Below, piece by piece: positions 39,766 through 48,425 of a DNA stretch of 64,000 bases (position 1 is the first letter of the stretch; every line of letters begins with the position of its first letter). A model generated the notes under the pieces. The model was given only the letters and a program-made list of their open reading frames with translations, searched no databases and was not told the origin of the DNA. The DNA comes from Halobacillus litoralis. GTDB lineage: Bacteria; Bacillota; Bacilli; Bacillales; Halobacillaceae. The stretch lies in NCBI RefSeq assembly GCF_020171725.1, contig NZ_JAIVAJ010000005.1:124001-188000 (forward strand), given 5' to 3'. A program made the position numbers and the translations under genes.

Positions 39766-41433
39766 TTACATTTGATCAGGTGCTGAGACGCCGATGAGCT
39801 TCAGGGCATTACGAAGCGTTGTGCGGACGGCTGTCATTAACGCAAGACGTGCAGCTGTACGCCCTTTGTGATCTTCATCCAATACTTTCTCAGCATTATA
39901 GAAGCTGTGAAGATTGGAGGCTAGATCAAACGCATATTGCGTAATGCGGTGAGGCGTGCGCTTCTCGGCTGCGTCGGCGACCACTTGTGGGAACTCGCCA
40001 AGACGCTTCAGAAGATCTTCTTCTTTTTCAGACGTCAGGTGGCTGCCATCAAATCCGTCTTGAGAAAAGCCTTTTTCTTCTGCCTGCTTCAGCATTGTGC
40101 AGATGCGGGCGTGTGCATATTGCACGTAGTACACAGGGTTTTCGTTGGACTCTGAACGAGCAAGGTCCATGTCGAAGTCGAGGTGAGAATCACTGGAACG
40201 CATGGAGAAGAAGTAACGCATGGCATCGATTCCGACTTCCTCCATCAGCTCACGAAGCGTAACGGCTTTACCTGTACGCTTACTCATCTTCACTTTTTCC
40301 CCGTCCTGGAACAGGTTGACCATTTGGATGATTTCCACTTCAAGCGTCTTCTCATCGTATCCAAGCGCTTGGATCGCCGCTTTCATACGAGGAATGTAGC
40401 CGTGGTGATCGGCTCCCCAAATGTTGATCAACGTATTGAATCCACGATCGAGCTTATTCTTATGATACGCGATATCCGGCGTCAAATACGTGTACGTTCC
40501 ATCATTCTTGATCAGAACACGGTCCTTGTCGTCTCCGAATTTCGTCGTTTCGAACCATGTCGCATCGTCTTTCTCATACACATAGTTTTTCTCATTCAAC
40601 ACGTTCAAGGCGTCTTTAATCTGACTATCTTGATACAAGGAGGTTTCAGAGAACCAGTGATCGAATGGAACACGGAATTCTTCAAGGTCTGTCTTGATTT
40701 TATCAAGTAGGAACTTCAAACCGTATTCACGGAAGTATTCAAGGCGCTCTTCTTCAGATGCTTCCGCCCATTTGCTACCTTCTGCTTCCGCAAGATTCTT
40801 ACCTAGACCGATAATGTCCGCTCCGTGATACCCATCTTCCGGCATGTCCCACTCTTTGCCAAGCGCCTGCATGTAACGCGCTTCAAGGGAACGGGCAAGG
40901 TTCGCCATCTGGTTACCGGCATCGTTGATGTAGTATTCACGTGCCACATCATATCCAGCTGCATCAAGAACGTTGCATAACGCATCGCCGACAGCCGCTC
41001 CTCGTGCGTGGCCAAGGTGTAGCGTTCCTGTCGGGTTGGCGGATACGAACTCGACTTGTACTTTGTGGCCGTCTCCGTGGTTCGTACGTCCGTACTCTTC
41101 CCCAGCATCGAGAATCGTCGGCACAAGCTTCGTCAAGTACTGATTATTCATATAAAAATTGATGAATCCTGGACCGGCAATGTCTATTTTTTCAATAGAT
41201 GCCTTGGATTTATCGAACTGCTCCACAAGCTCCGTTGCAATTTGGCGCGGGTTCTTCTTGGCGATTCTCGCAAGCTGCATGGCCATGTTGGTTGCGTAAT
41301 CTCCGTGTGCTTTATCCTTTGGCTGCTCGAGCACGACATCCGGTACTTCCTCTTCTGTCGCGAGCTCGGCCGCAAGCACGGCACGTACTACTTCATCCTT
41401 CAGCGTCTGCTCCATCTGTTCCACAATGTTCAT
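39766..41433 (-). CDS. argS: Arginyl-tRNA synthetase
   Basis: Class I aminoacyl-tRNA synthetase, 555 residues. ATP-binding HIGH variant in [16 protein letters not shown] (about residue 130), [12 protein letters not shown] (about 355), and the C-terminal anticodon-binding helical domain with the [13 protein letters not shown] start. GAGGAG precedes the ATG at 41433. It lies 3 bp downstream of ywiB, so both are cotranscribed; no T-box leader is seen. Confidence 0.97.
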   Translation of the reverse strand: MNIVEQMEQTLKDEVVRAVLAAELATEEEVPDVVLEQPKDKAHGDYATNMAMQLARIAKKNPRQIATELVEQFDKSKASIEKIDIAGPGFINFYMNNQYLTKLVPTILDAGEEYGRTNHGDGHKVQVEFVSANPTGTLHLGHARGAAVGDALCNVLDAAGYDVAREYYINDAGNQMANLARSLEARYMQALGKEWDMPEDGYHGADIIGLGKNLAEAEGSKWAEASEEERLEYFREYGLKFLLDKIKTDLEEFRVPFDHWFSETSLYQDSQIKDALNVLNEKNYVYEKDDATWFETTKFGDDKDRVLIKNDGTYTYLTPDIAYHKNKLDRGFNTLINIWGADHHGYIPRMKAAIQALGYDEKTLEVEIIQMVNLFQDGEKVKMSKRTGKAVTLRELMEEVGIDAMRYFFSMRSSDSHLDFDMDLARSESNENPVYYVQYAHARICTMLKQAEEKGFSQDGFDGSHLTSEKEEDLLKRLGEFPQVVADAAEKRTPHRITQYAFDLASNLHSFYNAEKVLDEDHKGRTAARLALMTAVRTTLRNALKLIGVSAPDQM

Positions 41434-41436
41434 GAT

Positions 41437-41871
41437 TCAGCTCTCCTCCTCAAACGTCAACGTCAAGCTGTGCGCCTGCGTGACTTCATGGTTTAACGTC
41501 ATTTGATATCGAAGCGTCAATTTCCCTTTTGAAGCTTCCTCCAGCAACTGAAACTCCATCTTCTCTGTGACCGTTCTCATATGAAAATCACCATACGTAT
41601 GGTGGTAAATATTCTCGGTTTCTACTTCTGGTTGAAACACTTGGCGCATCTCGACGCCGCCGCTCCGCTTAATACTGACGTGACTCGGCTTGACCGTCAC
41701 CATTGTCTTAATGGCATCTCCCTCGTCCGGGTGTTCTGTGAACGTCAGTACTTTCGTATCTCCACGTTGGTAGAACTGCCCCGGCTCGTTAACTTCCATC
41801 TTCTCTTTTCGACCGTCGTCCTTGATTTCGGTTACGAGCTTCACCTGAACGTCTTTGGCGTTACTTGGCAT
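41437..41871 (-). CDS. ywiB: DUF1934 family protein YwiB
   Basis: 144 residues of a small beta-barrel family (lipocalin-like) of unknown role, located next to argS in Bacillaceae. Visible strands: VQVKLVTEIKDDGRKEKMEV, FYQRGDTKVLTFTEHPDEG, VSIKRSGGVEMRQVF, and the C-terminal QAHSLTLTFEEES. I chose the ATG at 41871 (MPSNAKDVQVKL) because AAAGGCGG lies 6 nt upstream. Longer readings run into the 20-bp tandem array and are artefacts. Confidence 0.85.
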   Translation of the reverse strand: MPSNAKDVQVKLVTEIKDDGRKEKMEVNEPGQFYQRGDTKVLTFTEHPDEGDAIKTMVTVKPSHVSIKRSGGVEMRQVFQPEVETENIYHHTYGDFHMRTVTEKMEFQLLEEASKGKLTLRYQMTLNHEVTQAHSLTLTFEEES

Positions 41872-41980
41872 GTCCATCCGCCTTTCATTGTTGATAATTT
41901 CGTACACTATAACTTGTATATTATAAGAATTCGAGAGAAAAAACGCAAGCCTCCCGGAATATGTCGAACTGTTGTGACTT

Positions 41981-42320
41981 GGGTGCAGGCGCGTTTCGGG
42001 GTTCGGGCGCGACTTTCGTGATTCGAGCGCGACTTCCGCCGTTCGGGCGCGACTTTCGCCGTTCGAGCGCGACTTCCGCGGTTCGGGCGCGACGTTTGCG
42101 ATTCGAGCGCGACTTCCGTGGTTCGGGCGCGACTTTCGCCATTCGAGCGCGACTTCCGCCGTTCGGGCGCGACTTTCGTGATTCGAGCGCGACTTCCGCC
42201 GTTCGGGCGCGACTTTCGCCATTCGAGCGCGACTTCCGCGGTTCGGGCGCGACTTTCGCCGTTCGGGCGCGACTTTCGCCATTCGAGCGCGACTTCCGCG
42301 GTTCGGGCGCGACTTTCGCA
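41981..42320. repeat. 20-bp tandem array, 16 units plus a degenerate one
   Basis: From 42001, exact 20-bp register: unit A GTTCGGGCGCGACTTTCGCC and unit B ATTCGAGCGCGACTTCCGCG alternate, giving a 40-bp higher-order repeat. One phase break (A-A) at 42241-42280. Bases 41981-42000 form a worn unit. It sits between ywiB and the small membrane gene. Because 20 is not a multiple of 3, no reading frame is favoured. Confidence 0.9.
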
Positions 42321-42335
42321 GCCCAACTCCTATTA

Positions 42336-42782
42336 TTATGAAAGCAGCCGCTCCACATAAGTCTGGATCAGCGAAATGTTCGTCACGTGCTGCGTGATGC
42401 TGTATGCGAGATACAGGACGGCTGCACTGATGACGACCAACCTGTACCATTTTCTCGGTACGGTCTCCTTAAGCGGCTGTTTTTCCGGAACGAACAATAG
42501 CAGGATAAACGGCAGTAACAGGCCGATCATCGTCAAGTCGATGTTCCATTGACCACGTTCTTTCGATAACGCTGTGTAAAATAACAACGCAGTCGATTGC
42601 TTATCTTGAATGTTGACTTCTTGTGTTTCAGACGCGATCATTCCGCGCTCGATCGTCAGGGTGTCCCCTTCTACTTTATAGTCATAGCCTGACGGGTTCC
42701 AGTTTAACCCGAACGTGACAAATAAAAGGGAAGCCATCACGATCGTATAGGCAACGATAATGCCAATCGTTTTTCGATTCAT
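42336..42782 (-). CDS. Membrane protein of unknown function
   Basis: 148 residues with three hydrophobic segments (about 6-26, 82-100, 114-132) and a soluble loop of about 50 residues after the first (YDYKVEGDTLTIERGMIAS, likely exported). The pattern TLTIERGM suggests a small beta-rich extracellular loop. Unassigned. AAAGGAG precedes the ATG at 42782. It is followed by the tandem array and ywiB on the same strand. Confidence 0.7.
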   Translation of the reverse strand: MNRKTIGIIVAYTIVMASLLFVTFGLNWNPSGYDYKVEGDTLTIERGMIASETQEVNIQDKQSTALLFYTALSKERGQWNIDLTMIGLLLPFILLLFVPEKQPLKETVPRKWYRLVVISAAVLYLAYSITQHVTNISLIQTYVERLLS

Positions 42783-42827
42783 AGATTATGACTCCTTTTC
42801 TCAAAATCAAAGGCTCAGGGCGCCATG

Positions 42828-42852
42828 GCGCTGGAGCCGGATTTGGCTTATA
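42828..42852. repeat. Worn copy of repeat family B
   Basis: GGCGCTGGAGCCGG and TTGGCTTAT match the right end of B1 (25378-25404). Confidence 0.5.
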
Positions 42853-42901
42853 AGGCGAGTGTAATCCCCAAAGCCAGAATTCTATATTTTTCGATCCAAT
42901 A

Positions 42902-42928
42902 GAAAAACCACCCCTGGAGGTGGCTTTG
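42902..42928 (-). terminator. speB terminator
   Basis: Minus strand AAGCCACC-TCCAGG-GGTGGTTT followed by TTC; short but well placed after the speB stop. Confidence 0.7.
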
Positions 42929-42943
42929 TCTCTATCATATCAC

Positions 42944-43816
42944 TTATTTCGTGAAGCCTAAAAGCATTTCACGTACAAATTTACTTGCAGCAATCTGTGT
43001 TCGTTCTGTTGGATCGTAAGCCGGCGCGACTTCGACTAAGTCAGCGCCGACTACGTCCACCTCACTACCCGCAATCGCGTGGATCGCTCCTAGTAATTCC
43101 TTCGATGAAATGCCGCCTGCTTCTGCCGTTCCCGTACCAGGGGCAAAGGCTGGATCGAGAACATCGATGTCGATCGTCACGTACACCGGGCGTCCCGACA
43201 GTGTCGGGAGAATCTCTTGAAGCGGTTCGAGCACTTCATACCTGGACATGTGCATGCCACTTTGCTCGGCATATGTAAATTCTTCACGCATGCCGGAGCG
43301 GATACCAAACGAATAAATGTTTTCTGGACCGATCAGTTCGCACGCCTTCCGGATCGGGGTTGAATGAGACAACGGCTCGCCTTCGTACTCTTCGCGTAGA
43401 TCCGCGTGTGCGTCGATGTGAATTACGGCCATATTCGGATACTTGCGATACATCGCTTTGAGCACAGGCCACGTTACTAGGTGTTCCCCACCCAGACCGA
43501 GTGGAAACTTGTTTTTTTCTACTAATTGATCGATGTAGCCTTCGATCATATCAATGCTCCGCTGCGCATTACCGAACGGCAGCATGATATCGCCTGCATC
43601 ATGATAGCGGATCTCTTCCAAGTGACGGTCGAGATAAGGGCTGTATTCTTCAAGTCCGATTGAGGCTTCACGGATTCGGGACGGGCCGAAGCGTGAGCCT
43701 GGACGGAAGCTGACCGTCCAGTCCATCGGCATCCCGTAGATGATTGTATCCGCCTCTTCTTCCGTTGCGCGGCTCATGATGAATACTTTTCCAGAGTAAC
43801 TTTCGTCAAACAACAC
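42944..43816 (-). CDS. speB: Agmatinase
   Basis: Hydrolyses agmatine to putrescine and urea; manganese enzyme of the ureohydrolase family. 290 residues: GLGGEHLVTWP, HIDAHADLR, TIDIDVLDPAFAPGTGTAEAGG and the metal-binding loops are intact. The start is GTG at 43816 behind AAGGAG (8-nt spacing); the longer reading to 43972 lacks a site and lies over speE. It is 5 bp after speE: a polyamine operon. Confidence 0.95.
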   Translation of the reverse strand: MLFDESYSGKVFIMSRATEEEADTIIYGMPMDWTVSFRPGSRFGPSRIREASIGLEEYSPYLDRHLEEIRYHDAGDIMLPFGNAQRSIDMIEGYIDQLVEKNKFPLGLGGEHLVTWPVLKAMYRKYPNMAVIHIDAHADLREEYEGEPLSHSTPIRKACELIGPENIYSFGIRSGMREEFTYAEQSGMHMSRYEVLEPLQEILPTLSGRPVYVTIDIDVLDPAFAPGTGTAEAGGISSKELLGAIHAIAGSEVDVVGADLVEVAPAYDPTERTQIAASKFVREMLLGFTK

Positions 43817-43821
43817 GTCGC

Positions 43822-44652
43822 TCACTCCTTCGTCAAATCCTTCACAAACTTCGGCAGAGCGAAGCAGGCGGTGTGAAGCTCTTCGGTGTAATAGTTCGTA
43901 TCCAGCTCTTCGAAGCGCTCTTCCGGTACTTGAAGCGGATCGTACAGCTTGCTTCCCATTGTGAACGTCCACAACCCACTTGGGTAAGTCGGAATGTTCG
44001 CCGTGTACACCTTCGTAATCGGGAATGTTTCTTTCACATCTCCGTAAACCTGACGGATCAAATCAGCCTTGAACCAAGGGTTGTCTGTTTGGGCGACAAA
44101 GATGCCGTCTTCCTTCAGCGCTTTAGAGATGCCCTCATAGAATCCTTTAGAAAAAAGATTCACAGCGGGTCCGACGGGTTCAGTGGAATCGACCATGATG
44201 ACGTCGTATTCACGCTCACTTTTAGCAATGTGCATGAAGCCGTCGTCCACTTTCACTTCTACACGCGCATCATCGAGGGTGCCGGCAATGCTCGGCAGGT
44301 ATTTTTTTGAGTATTCGATGACCTTGCCATCGATCTCGACAAGCGTCGCTTTCTCGACACTCTTGTGCTTCAACACTTCACGGATGACGCCGCCGTCTCC
44401 TCCGCCTACGACCAGGACATGCTTCGGACTTGGGTGCGTGAACAACGGGACGTGCGCCACCATTTCGTGGTACACAAATTCATCTTTCTCTGTCGTCATA
44501 ACCATATCATCCAGGACAAGCATGTTGCCCCATTCTTCTGTCTCGAGCATTTCGAGCTCTTGGAAATCTGTTTTCTCTTTATGAAGGGAACGGTTGATTT
44601 TCGCTGTGATGCCGAAATTCTCCGTTTGTTTTTCAGTAAACCATGTTGCCAT
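43822..44652 (-). CDS. speE: Spermidine synthase
   Basis: Transfers the aminopropyl group of decarboxylated SAM to putrescine. 276 residues: N-terminal beta-barrel ([13 protein letters not shown]), Rossmann core [36 protein letters not shown] with the catalytic Asp. The operon order speE-speB and the divergent pbpG agree with B. subtilis. Ribosome site AAGAGGCGA. Confidence 0.96.
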   Translation of the reverse strand: MATWFTEKQTENFGITAKINRSLHKEKTDFQELEMLETEEWGNMLVLDDMVMTTEKDEFVYHEMVAHVPLFTHPSPKHVLVVGGGDGGVIREVLKHKSVEKATLVEIDGKVIEYSKKYLPSIAGTLDDARVEVKVDDGFMHIAKSEREYDVIMVDSTEPVGPAVNLFSKGFYEGISKALKEDGIFVAQTDNPWFKADLIRQVYGDVKETFPITKVYTANIPTYPSGLWTFTMGSKLYDPLQVPEERFEELDTNYYTEELHTACFALPKFVKDLTKE

Positions 44653-44747
44653 GTTCGCTTCGCCTCTTTCATAGGTTTAAAAATATGCATATTCTCACAT
44701 AATAATAGCAGTCTTTATACATTCTTAACAGTTAGGAGTATAAAAGA

Positions 44748-46805
44748 ATGCTTTTTTTTATACGATTCACCTTCAAATGGTTTAAACGTGGCGTGAAATG
44801 GTCCTTGTTCGCAGGGGCTGCCGCATTCATAGGCGTGCTCTGTGTACTCGGGTATGCCATCACGCAAGGTCCCCCGTCCCTCATGACCGAACAGAACACC
44901 GTCTACTATAGTCAGGACGAAGCCATCATCGGCGAGGATCACGGAGCAGAGGAACGATACTGGACGAATATTGAAGATATGCCCAAATCGATCAAGGAAG
45001 CGACCATCGCGATTGAAGACCGCCGCTTCTACGACCACTTCGGATTTGATGTGAGGCGTATTGCATCCGCCGCATTGACCGATTTGAAACATATGGAGAT
45101 GGTCGAAGGCGCAAGCACCATCACACAGCAGTATGCGCGTAACCTCTATCTTTCCCACGATAAGACGTGGAAGCGGAAGATCCAAGAGGCACTCTATGCG
45201 CTCAGGCTCGAAATTTTCTACAACAAAGATGAAATTCTCGAAGGCTACTTAAATACGATTTACTACGGACACGGAGCGTACGGTATCGAAGCCGCCAGCC
45301 GCTATTTTTTCAATAAACCGGCAGAAGAGCTGACCTTGACGGAATCAGCCATGCTCGCAGGTATTCCGAAAGGGCCGAGCTACTACTCTCCGCTCGCCAA
45401 TGAAGAGCGCGCCAAATCGAGACAGAGCTTAATCTTATCTGAAATGGAGAAGAGCGGTTTCATTACGGATTCTGAGAAGACCGAAGCGGTAACGGCAAGC
45501 CTGACTTACTCAGATCCGGACAAGCAGACCGACAAAGACGTCGCCCCTTACTTCCAGGATCAAGTCCTGACGGAGGCCGCACGCATTCTCGATGTCGAAC
45601 GGGAAGCCGTCCAAACCGGCGGTTACCATATTTACACCACTCTGGTCGAAGAACACCAGACCATTTTGGAAGAAAAAATTGCAGCGGCCATGCCGAGTGA
45701 GGAGGATGCCCAAGTCGCATCAGCCGTCATGGATAGTGAATCCGGAAGCATTACGGCCCTGGTCGGTGGACGGGATTACAGTGAGAGCTCCTATAACAGA
45801 GTGACGCAGGCAAGACGCCACGTGGGATCGACGATCAAGCCGTTCTTATATTATGCGGCACTTGAAGAAGGGTATTCTCCTGTCACGATGATCAAAAGTG
45901 AGGATAAAGCGTTCAAGTGGAATGGCGAAGAAAATGGGTATGACCCGAAGAACTACAACCATAAATATGCCGAAAAGCCGATTACGATGGCACAGGCTCT
46001 CGCCGTATCCGATAACATTTACGCCGTATCGACACATATGGACATCGGACCGAAGAATCTCGTCAATACGCTTGAGACGTTCGGGATTTCAACTTCCGCA
46101 GAGGCCGTTCCCTCCCTTGCGCTCGGGGCTGTGAACATCTCCCTATATGAAATGCTCGAGGCGTACGGCAAACTGGTACATGGGTCCGAATCCCTACGTG
46201 GACATACTATCCAGAAAATCACCGACCGTCACGGCAATGTTTTATATGAATACAAGCCGGTCTTCAACGAAGAAGATCCGATTGACCCCGACCGTGCCTT
46301 CACGGTCACGCACATGATGACAGGAATGTTCGATTCGGTCTTGAGTGCGGATTACGCACCTGTCACAGGCTCTTCCATTCTAGGAAAGCTAACACGCATG
46401 TACGGCGGGAAATCCGGAACCACGGATGCTGACAGCTGGATGATCGGCTTCAGCCCAGAATACTTATCCGCTGTATGGATCGGTCATGACAAAGGACAGC
46501 CGCTGACTGATTTCAACGAAAAACGGTATGCCAAGACCATCTGGGCAGATACAATGGAAGCGATACACGAACCACTTCCACAAGCTGCCTTCATCCCGAC
46601 TCCAGGCGTGAAGGGTGTCTACATCGACCCGGAAACCGGATTCCGCGCCGGACCGAACTGCCCGCAGGAGCGGTTGATGTACATGCCGAAGAAAGACATT
46701 CCGAAAACGGTCTGCGGCAGTGATGAAAACCGCGACATCGAAGATTTGGAAGATGAATTCCGAGACGACCCTTGGTTCAAAGGAGTAGTCGACTGGATTT
46801 TCTAA
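44748..46805 (+). CDS. pbpG: Bifunctional class A penicillin-binding protein, PbpG-like
   Basis: Membrane-bound peptidoglycan glycosyltransferase/transpeptidase, 685 residues. N-terminal TM helix (about 20-42), GT51 domain (EDRRFYDHFGFD, GASTITQQYARNLYL, RKIQEALYALRLE), transpeptidase with SxxK in GSTIKPFLYY, SDN and KSGTT. Its location beside speE is that of the B. subtilis sporulation PBP gene pbpG (ywhE), so a role in spore germ-cell wall is likely. TTAGGAG lies upstream. No sigma-F or sigma-G site was convincing. Confidence 0.93.
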   Translation: MLFFIRFTFKWFKRGVKWSLFAGAAAFIGVLCVLGYAITQGPPSLMTEQNTVYYSQDEAIIGEDHGAEERYWTNIEDMPKSIKEATIAIEDRRFYDHFGFDVRRIASAALTDLKHMEMVEGASTITQQYARNLYLSHDKTWKRKIQEALYALRLEIFYNKDEILEGYLNTIYYGHGAYGIEAASRYFFNKPAEELTLTESAMLAGIPKGPSYYSPLANEERAKSRQSLILSEMEKSGFITDSEKTEAVTASLTYSDPDKQTDKDVAPYFQDQVLTEAARILDVEREAVQTGGYHIYTTLVEEHQTILEEKIAAAMPSEEDAQVASAVMDSESGSITALVGGRDYSESSYNRVTQARRHVGSTIKPFLYYAALEEGYSPVTMIKSEDKAFKWNGEENGYDPKNYNHKYAEKPITMAQALAVSDNIYAVSTHMDIGPKNLVNTLETFGISTSAEAVPSLALGAVNISLYEMLEAYGKLVHGSESLRGHTIQKITDRHGNVLYEYKPVFNEEDPIDPDRAFTVTHMMTGMFDSVLSADYAPVTGSSILGKLTRMYGGKSGTTDADSWMIGFSPEYLSAVWIGHDKGQPLTDFNEKRYAKTIWADTMEAIHEPLPQAAFIPTPGVKGVYIDPETGFRAGPNCPQERLMYMPKKDIPKTVCGSDENRDIEDLEDEFRDDPWFKGVVDWIF

Positions 46806-46813
46806 AACATAAA

Positions 46814-46860
46814 AAAAGACAGAGAAAACGACCGGTGAGCATCCGGTCGTTTTCTCTGTC
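46814..46860. terminator. Strong bidirectional terminator
   Basis: Stem GACAGAGAAAACGACCGG / CCGGTCGTTTTCTCTGTC (18 bp) after pbpG. Preceded by an A-run and followed by a T-poor stretch. Confidence 0.75.
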
Positions 46861-46862
46861 CT

Positions 46863-46893
46863 AGTAACACATGAGTGTAACCCATGTGTTACT
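46863..46893. other. Isolated palindrome AGTAACACATG...CATGTGTTACT
   Basis: Perfect 11-bp inverted repeat with a 9-bp centre in the 120-bp gap between the pbpG terminator and the YolD gene. No T-run, so more like a protein site than a terminator. Purpose unknown. Confidence 0.4.
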
Positions 46894-46983
46894 TAATATA
46901 TTACCCGCACCCATTTCAGTCAAGATTAGCCAACTCGGTTTTGTTACATTTCTGTGAACGTTTTGTGAATTTTAACAAAACGG

Positions 46984-47325
46984 TTACACAATCGAAATAT
47001 CAGCGATCCGATCGAGCGGCACTTTGACCGGGTCTTTCGTCTTCCAATCCACCCCATACACCGTTTTCTCCAGCTTGTTCACCTGCTTCATCTTCAGTTG
47101 AAGATGTTCATAATCAAAGCCGTTGTGCACCTTCACTGAAACCGTCAAATTATCGCTCAGTGCGCGCTGCAGCAGAAAGTCGATCTCCACTGCTTTCTGT
47201 TCATCCAATATGCCCTTTTCAACACGCTCATCCTCTTTCCAAAGGTTACGGATCATCTCGACATGCTCCGGAAGCATAAGCGACGTCCACTTAATCGACC
47301 CGCGGTCACGATTTTGTTCTCCCAT
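46984..47325 (-). CDS. YolD-like protein with LexA control
   Basis: 113 residues of the YolD family (MGEQNRDRGSIKWTSLMLPEH, in parts; ILDEQKAVEIDFLLQRAL). Members usually accompany Y-family DNA polymerases (UvrX) and SOS responses; no polymerase follows here. The ATG at 47325 has GAGGAGGAG. A LexA box lies 20 bp upstream (47346-47359). Confidence 0.85.
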   Translation of the reverse strand: MGEQNRDRGSIKWTSLMLPEHVEMIRNLWKEDERVEKGILDEQKAVEIDFLLQRALSDNLTVSVKVHNGFDYEHLQLKMKQVNKLEKTVYGVDWKTKDPVKVPLDRIADISIV

Positions 47326-47345
47326 AGCTGCTCCTCCTCATAACA

Positions 47346-47359
47346 CGAACATTTGTTCT
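47346..47359. promoter_or_regulatory. LexA/DinR box
   Basis: CGAACATTTGTTCT matches the B. subtilis SOS box CGAACNNNNGTTCG at 9 of 10 defined bases. It follows a -10-like TATGAT/TAGAAT on the minus strand. Confidence 0.8.
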
Positions 47360-47594
47360 TATTCTATCATAAAAAGAGCCAGCGTATACTGGAATTTAGC
47401 GGAAAATCCTAAAAAGGGTCTTTCTTCCCGTGTGCGGGATGGACTGAACACGTCATGAGTCAGGACCTCACGGCTGTTTAGGCTTTCCGCTCGATGAAAA
47501 AACGTGCTGAGATACGCTGTCACTCCCCTTTTCTCCCATCAGCGATGATAAAACAGTACAGAGACATGCGTTCACGACGATTACTGTTCATCCA

Positions 47595-47627
47595 TAAAAA
47601 AAGGAGCCTCATCACAAGGCTCCTTTT
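47595..47627 (-). terminator. ywhD terminator
   Basis: Perfect stem AAAAGGAGCCT / AGGCTCCTTTT with an eight-base U-run on the minus strand. Bases 47360-47594 to its left show no gene. Confidence 0.85.
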
Positions 47628-47637
47628 CGTACCAGAC

Positions 47638-48177
47638 TTACTCCACTCCGAGAGAGTCTTTCAGTTCTTGTCTTGTATTTTTCCAAAGCTCAGGCTTAAA
47701 ATCACGCAGGTATTCGCCAAGCAGCTTCTTCGATGGCTCGTCCATGTGGTCGACGGCGAACTTCCCTTTCAAGGATTTGTCCATATGATTCACGTGCTCG
47801 GGCATCAGCTTATAGCCACGCTTAATGGAACGATCGACACGGAGTTCACTGGCTGCCACTCCGTAGTAGCCGGCGCCTTCACCCTCACGATGGTCGACGG
47901 TGATCCAGGCGATCCAGTACAGAAGGCCGTTCGGGACCTCTTCCTTGTTCGGAAGGAACTTGATCCGCTTCTCCACTTTACTGCGGGCATGAAGAGCGCC
48001 CATATCAATAAAGGCCTCCCCTTCATTCGGATCGACGATGACAGGCGTCATATTTTCCAAACTGATGGAACCGACACCATATCCGCCGTGACCATCCGTG
48101 GAGTCGTCCTTTAGAATAGTAAATTGATTTTTCTTTTTATCTTGTCCGTCTTTGTTGTTCAAATCGAACTCTTTCAT
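47638..48177 (-). CDS. ywhD: YwhD family protein
   Basis: 179 residues, conserved in Bacillaceae, function unknown. Recognised by the FTILKDDSTDGHGGYGVGSISL start, the VDPNEGEAFIDMGALHARS region and the C-terminal basic/acidic stretch. The ATG at 48177 has AGAGGAGG about 10 nt upstream; a reading to 48228 lacks one. Between pbpG and the permease gene, close to the B. subtilis order. Confidence 0.85.
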   Translation of the reverse strand: MKEFDLNNKDGQDKKKNQFTILKDDSTDGHGGYGVGSISLENMTPVIVDPNEGEAFIDMGALHARSKVEKRIKFLPNKEEVPNGLLYWIAWITVDHREGEGAGYYGVAASELRVDRSIKRGYKLMPEHVNHMDKSLKGKFAVDHMDEPSKKLLGEYLRDFKPELWKNTRQELKDSLGVE

Positions 48178-48377
48178 CGTAGCGTGTCCTCCTCTGTTGA
48201 GACTCACAGTTTGTCCCCATTTTAACACATATTGAAGTCACTTTTTAGGAGAAGCCCTTATCCAATGTTTTTGTCGAAAAAGGAGGAGTGGGGAGAGTTT
48301 TGTCGAAGTATCTTACTTAAGCAGGATCTATCTGCAAAAGGGATGTACGTCTTGCCATACACATACATAGGCAGTAG

Positions 48378-48411
48378 AAAGGGCGCAGTTGACAACTCAA
48401 CTGCGCCCTTT
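48378..48411. terminator. Terminator downstream of the fused permease gene
   Basis: Perfect 15-bp stem AAAGGGCGCAGTTGA / TCAACTGCGCCCTTT, 4-nt loop, 15 bp after the permease stop. Confidence 0.8.
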
Positions 48412-48425
48412 CTATCTTCTATAGG

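Noticed and set aside
41907..42358. Several overlapping open frames with Arg/Ser/Ala-rich repeats on both strands
   Set aside because: They are produced by the 20-bp array, which has no stop codons in most frames; the unit is not a multiple of 3 and no ribosome site precedes them.
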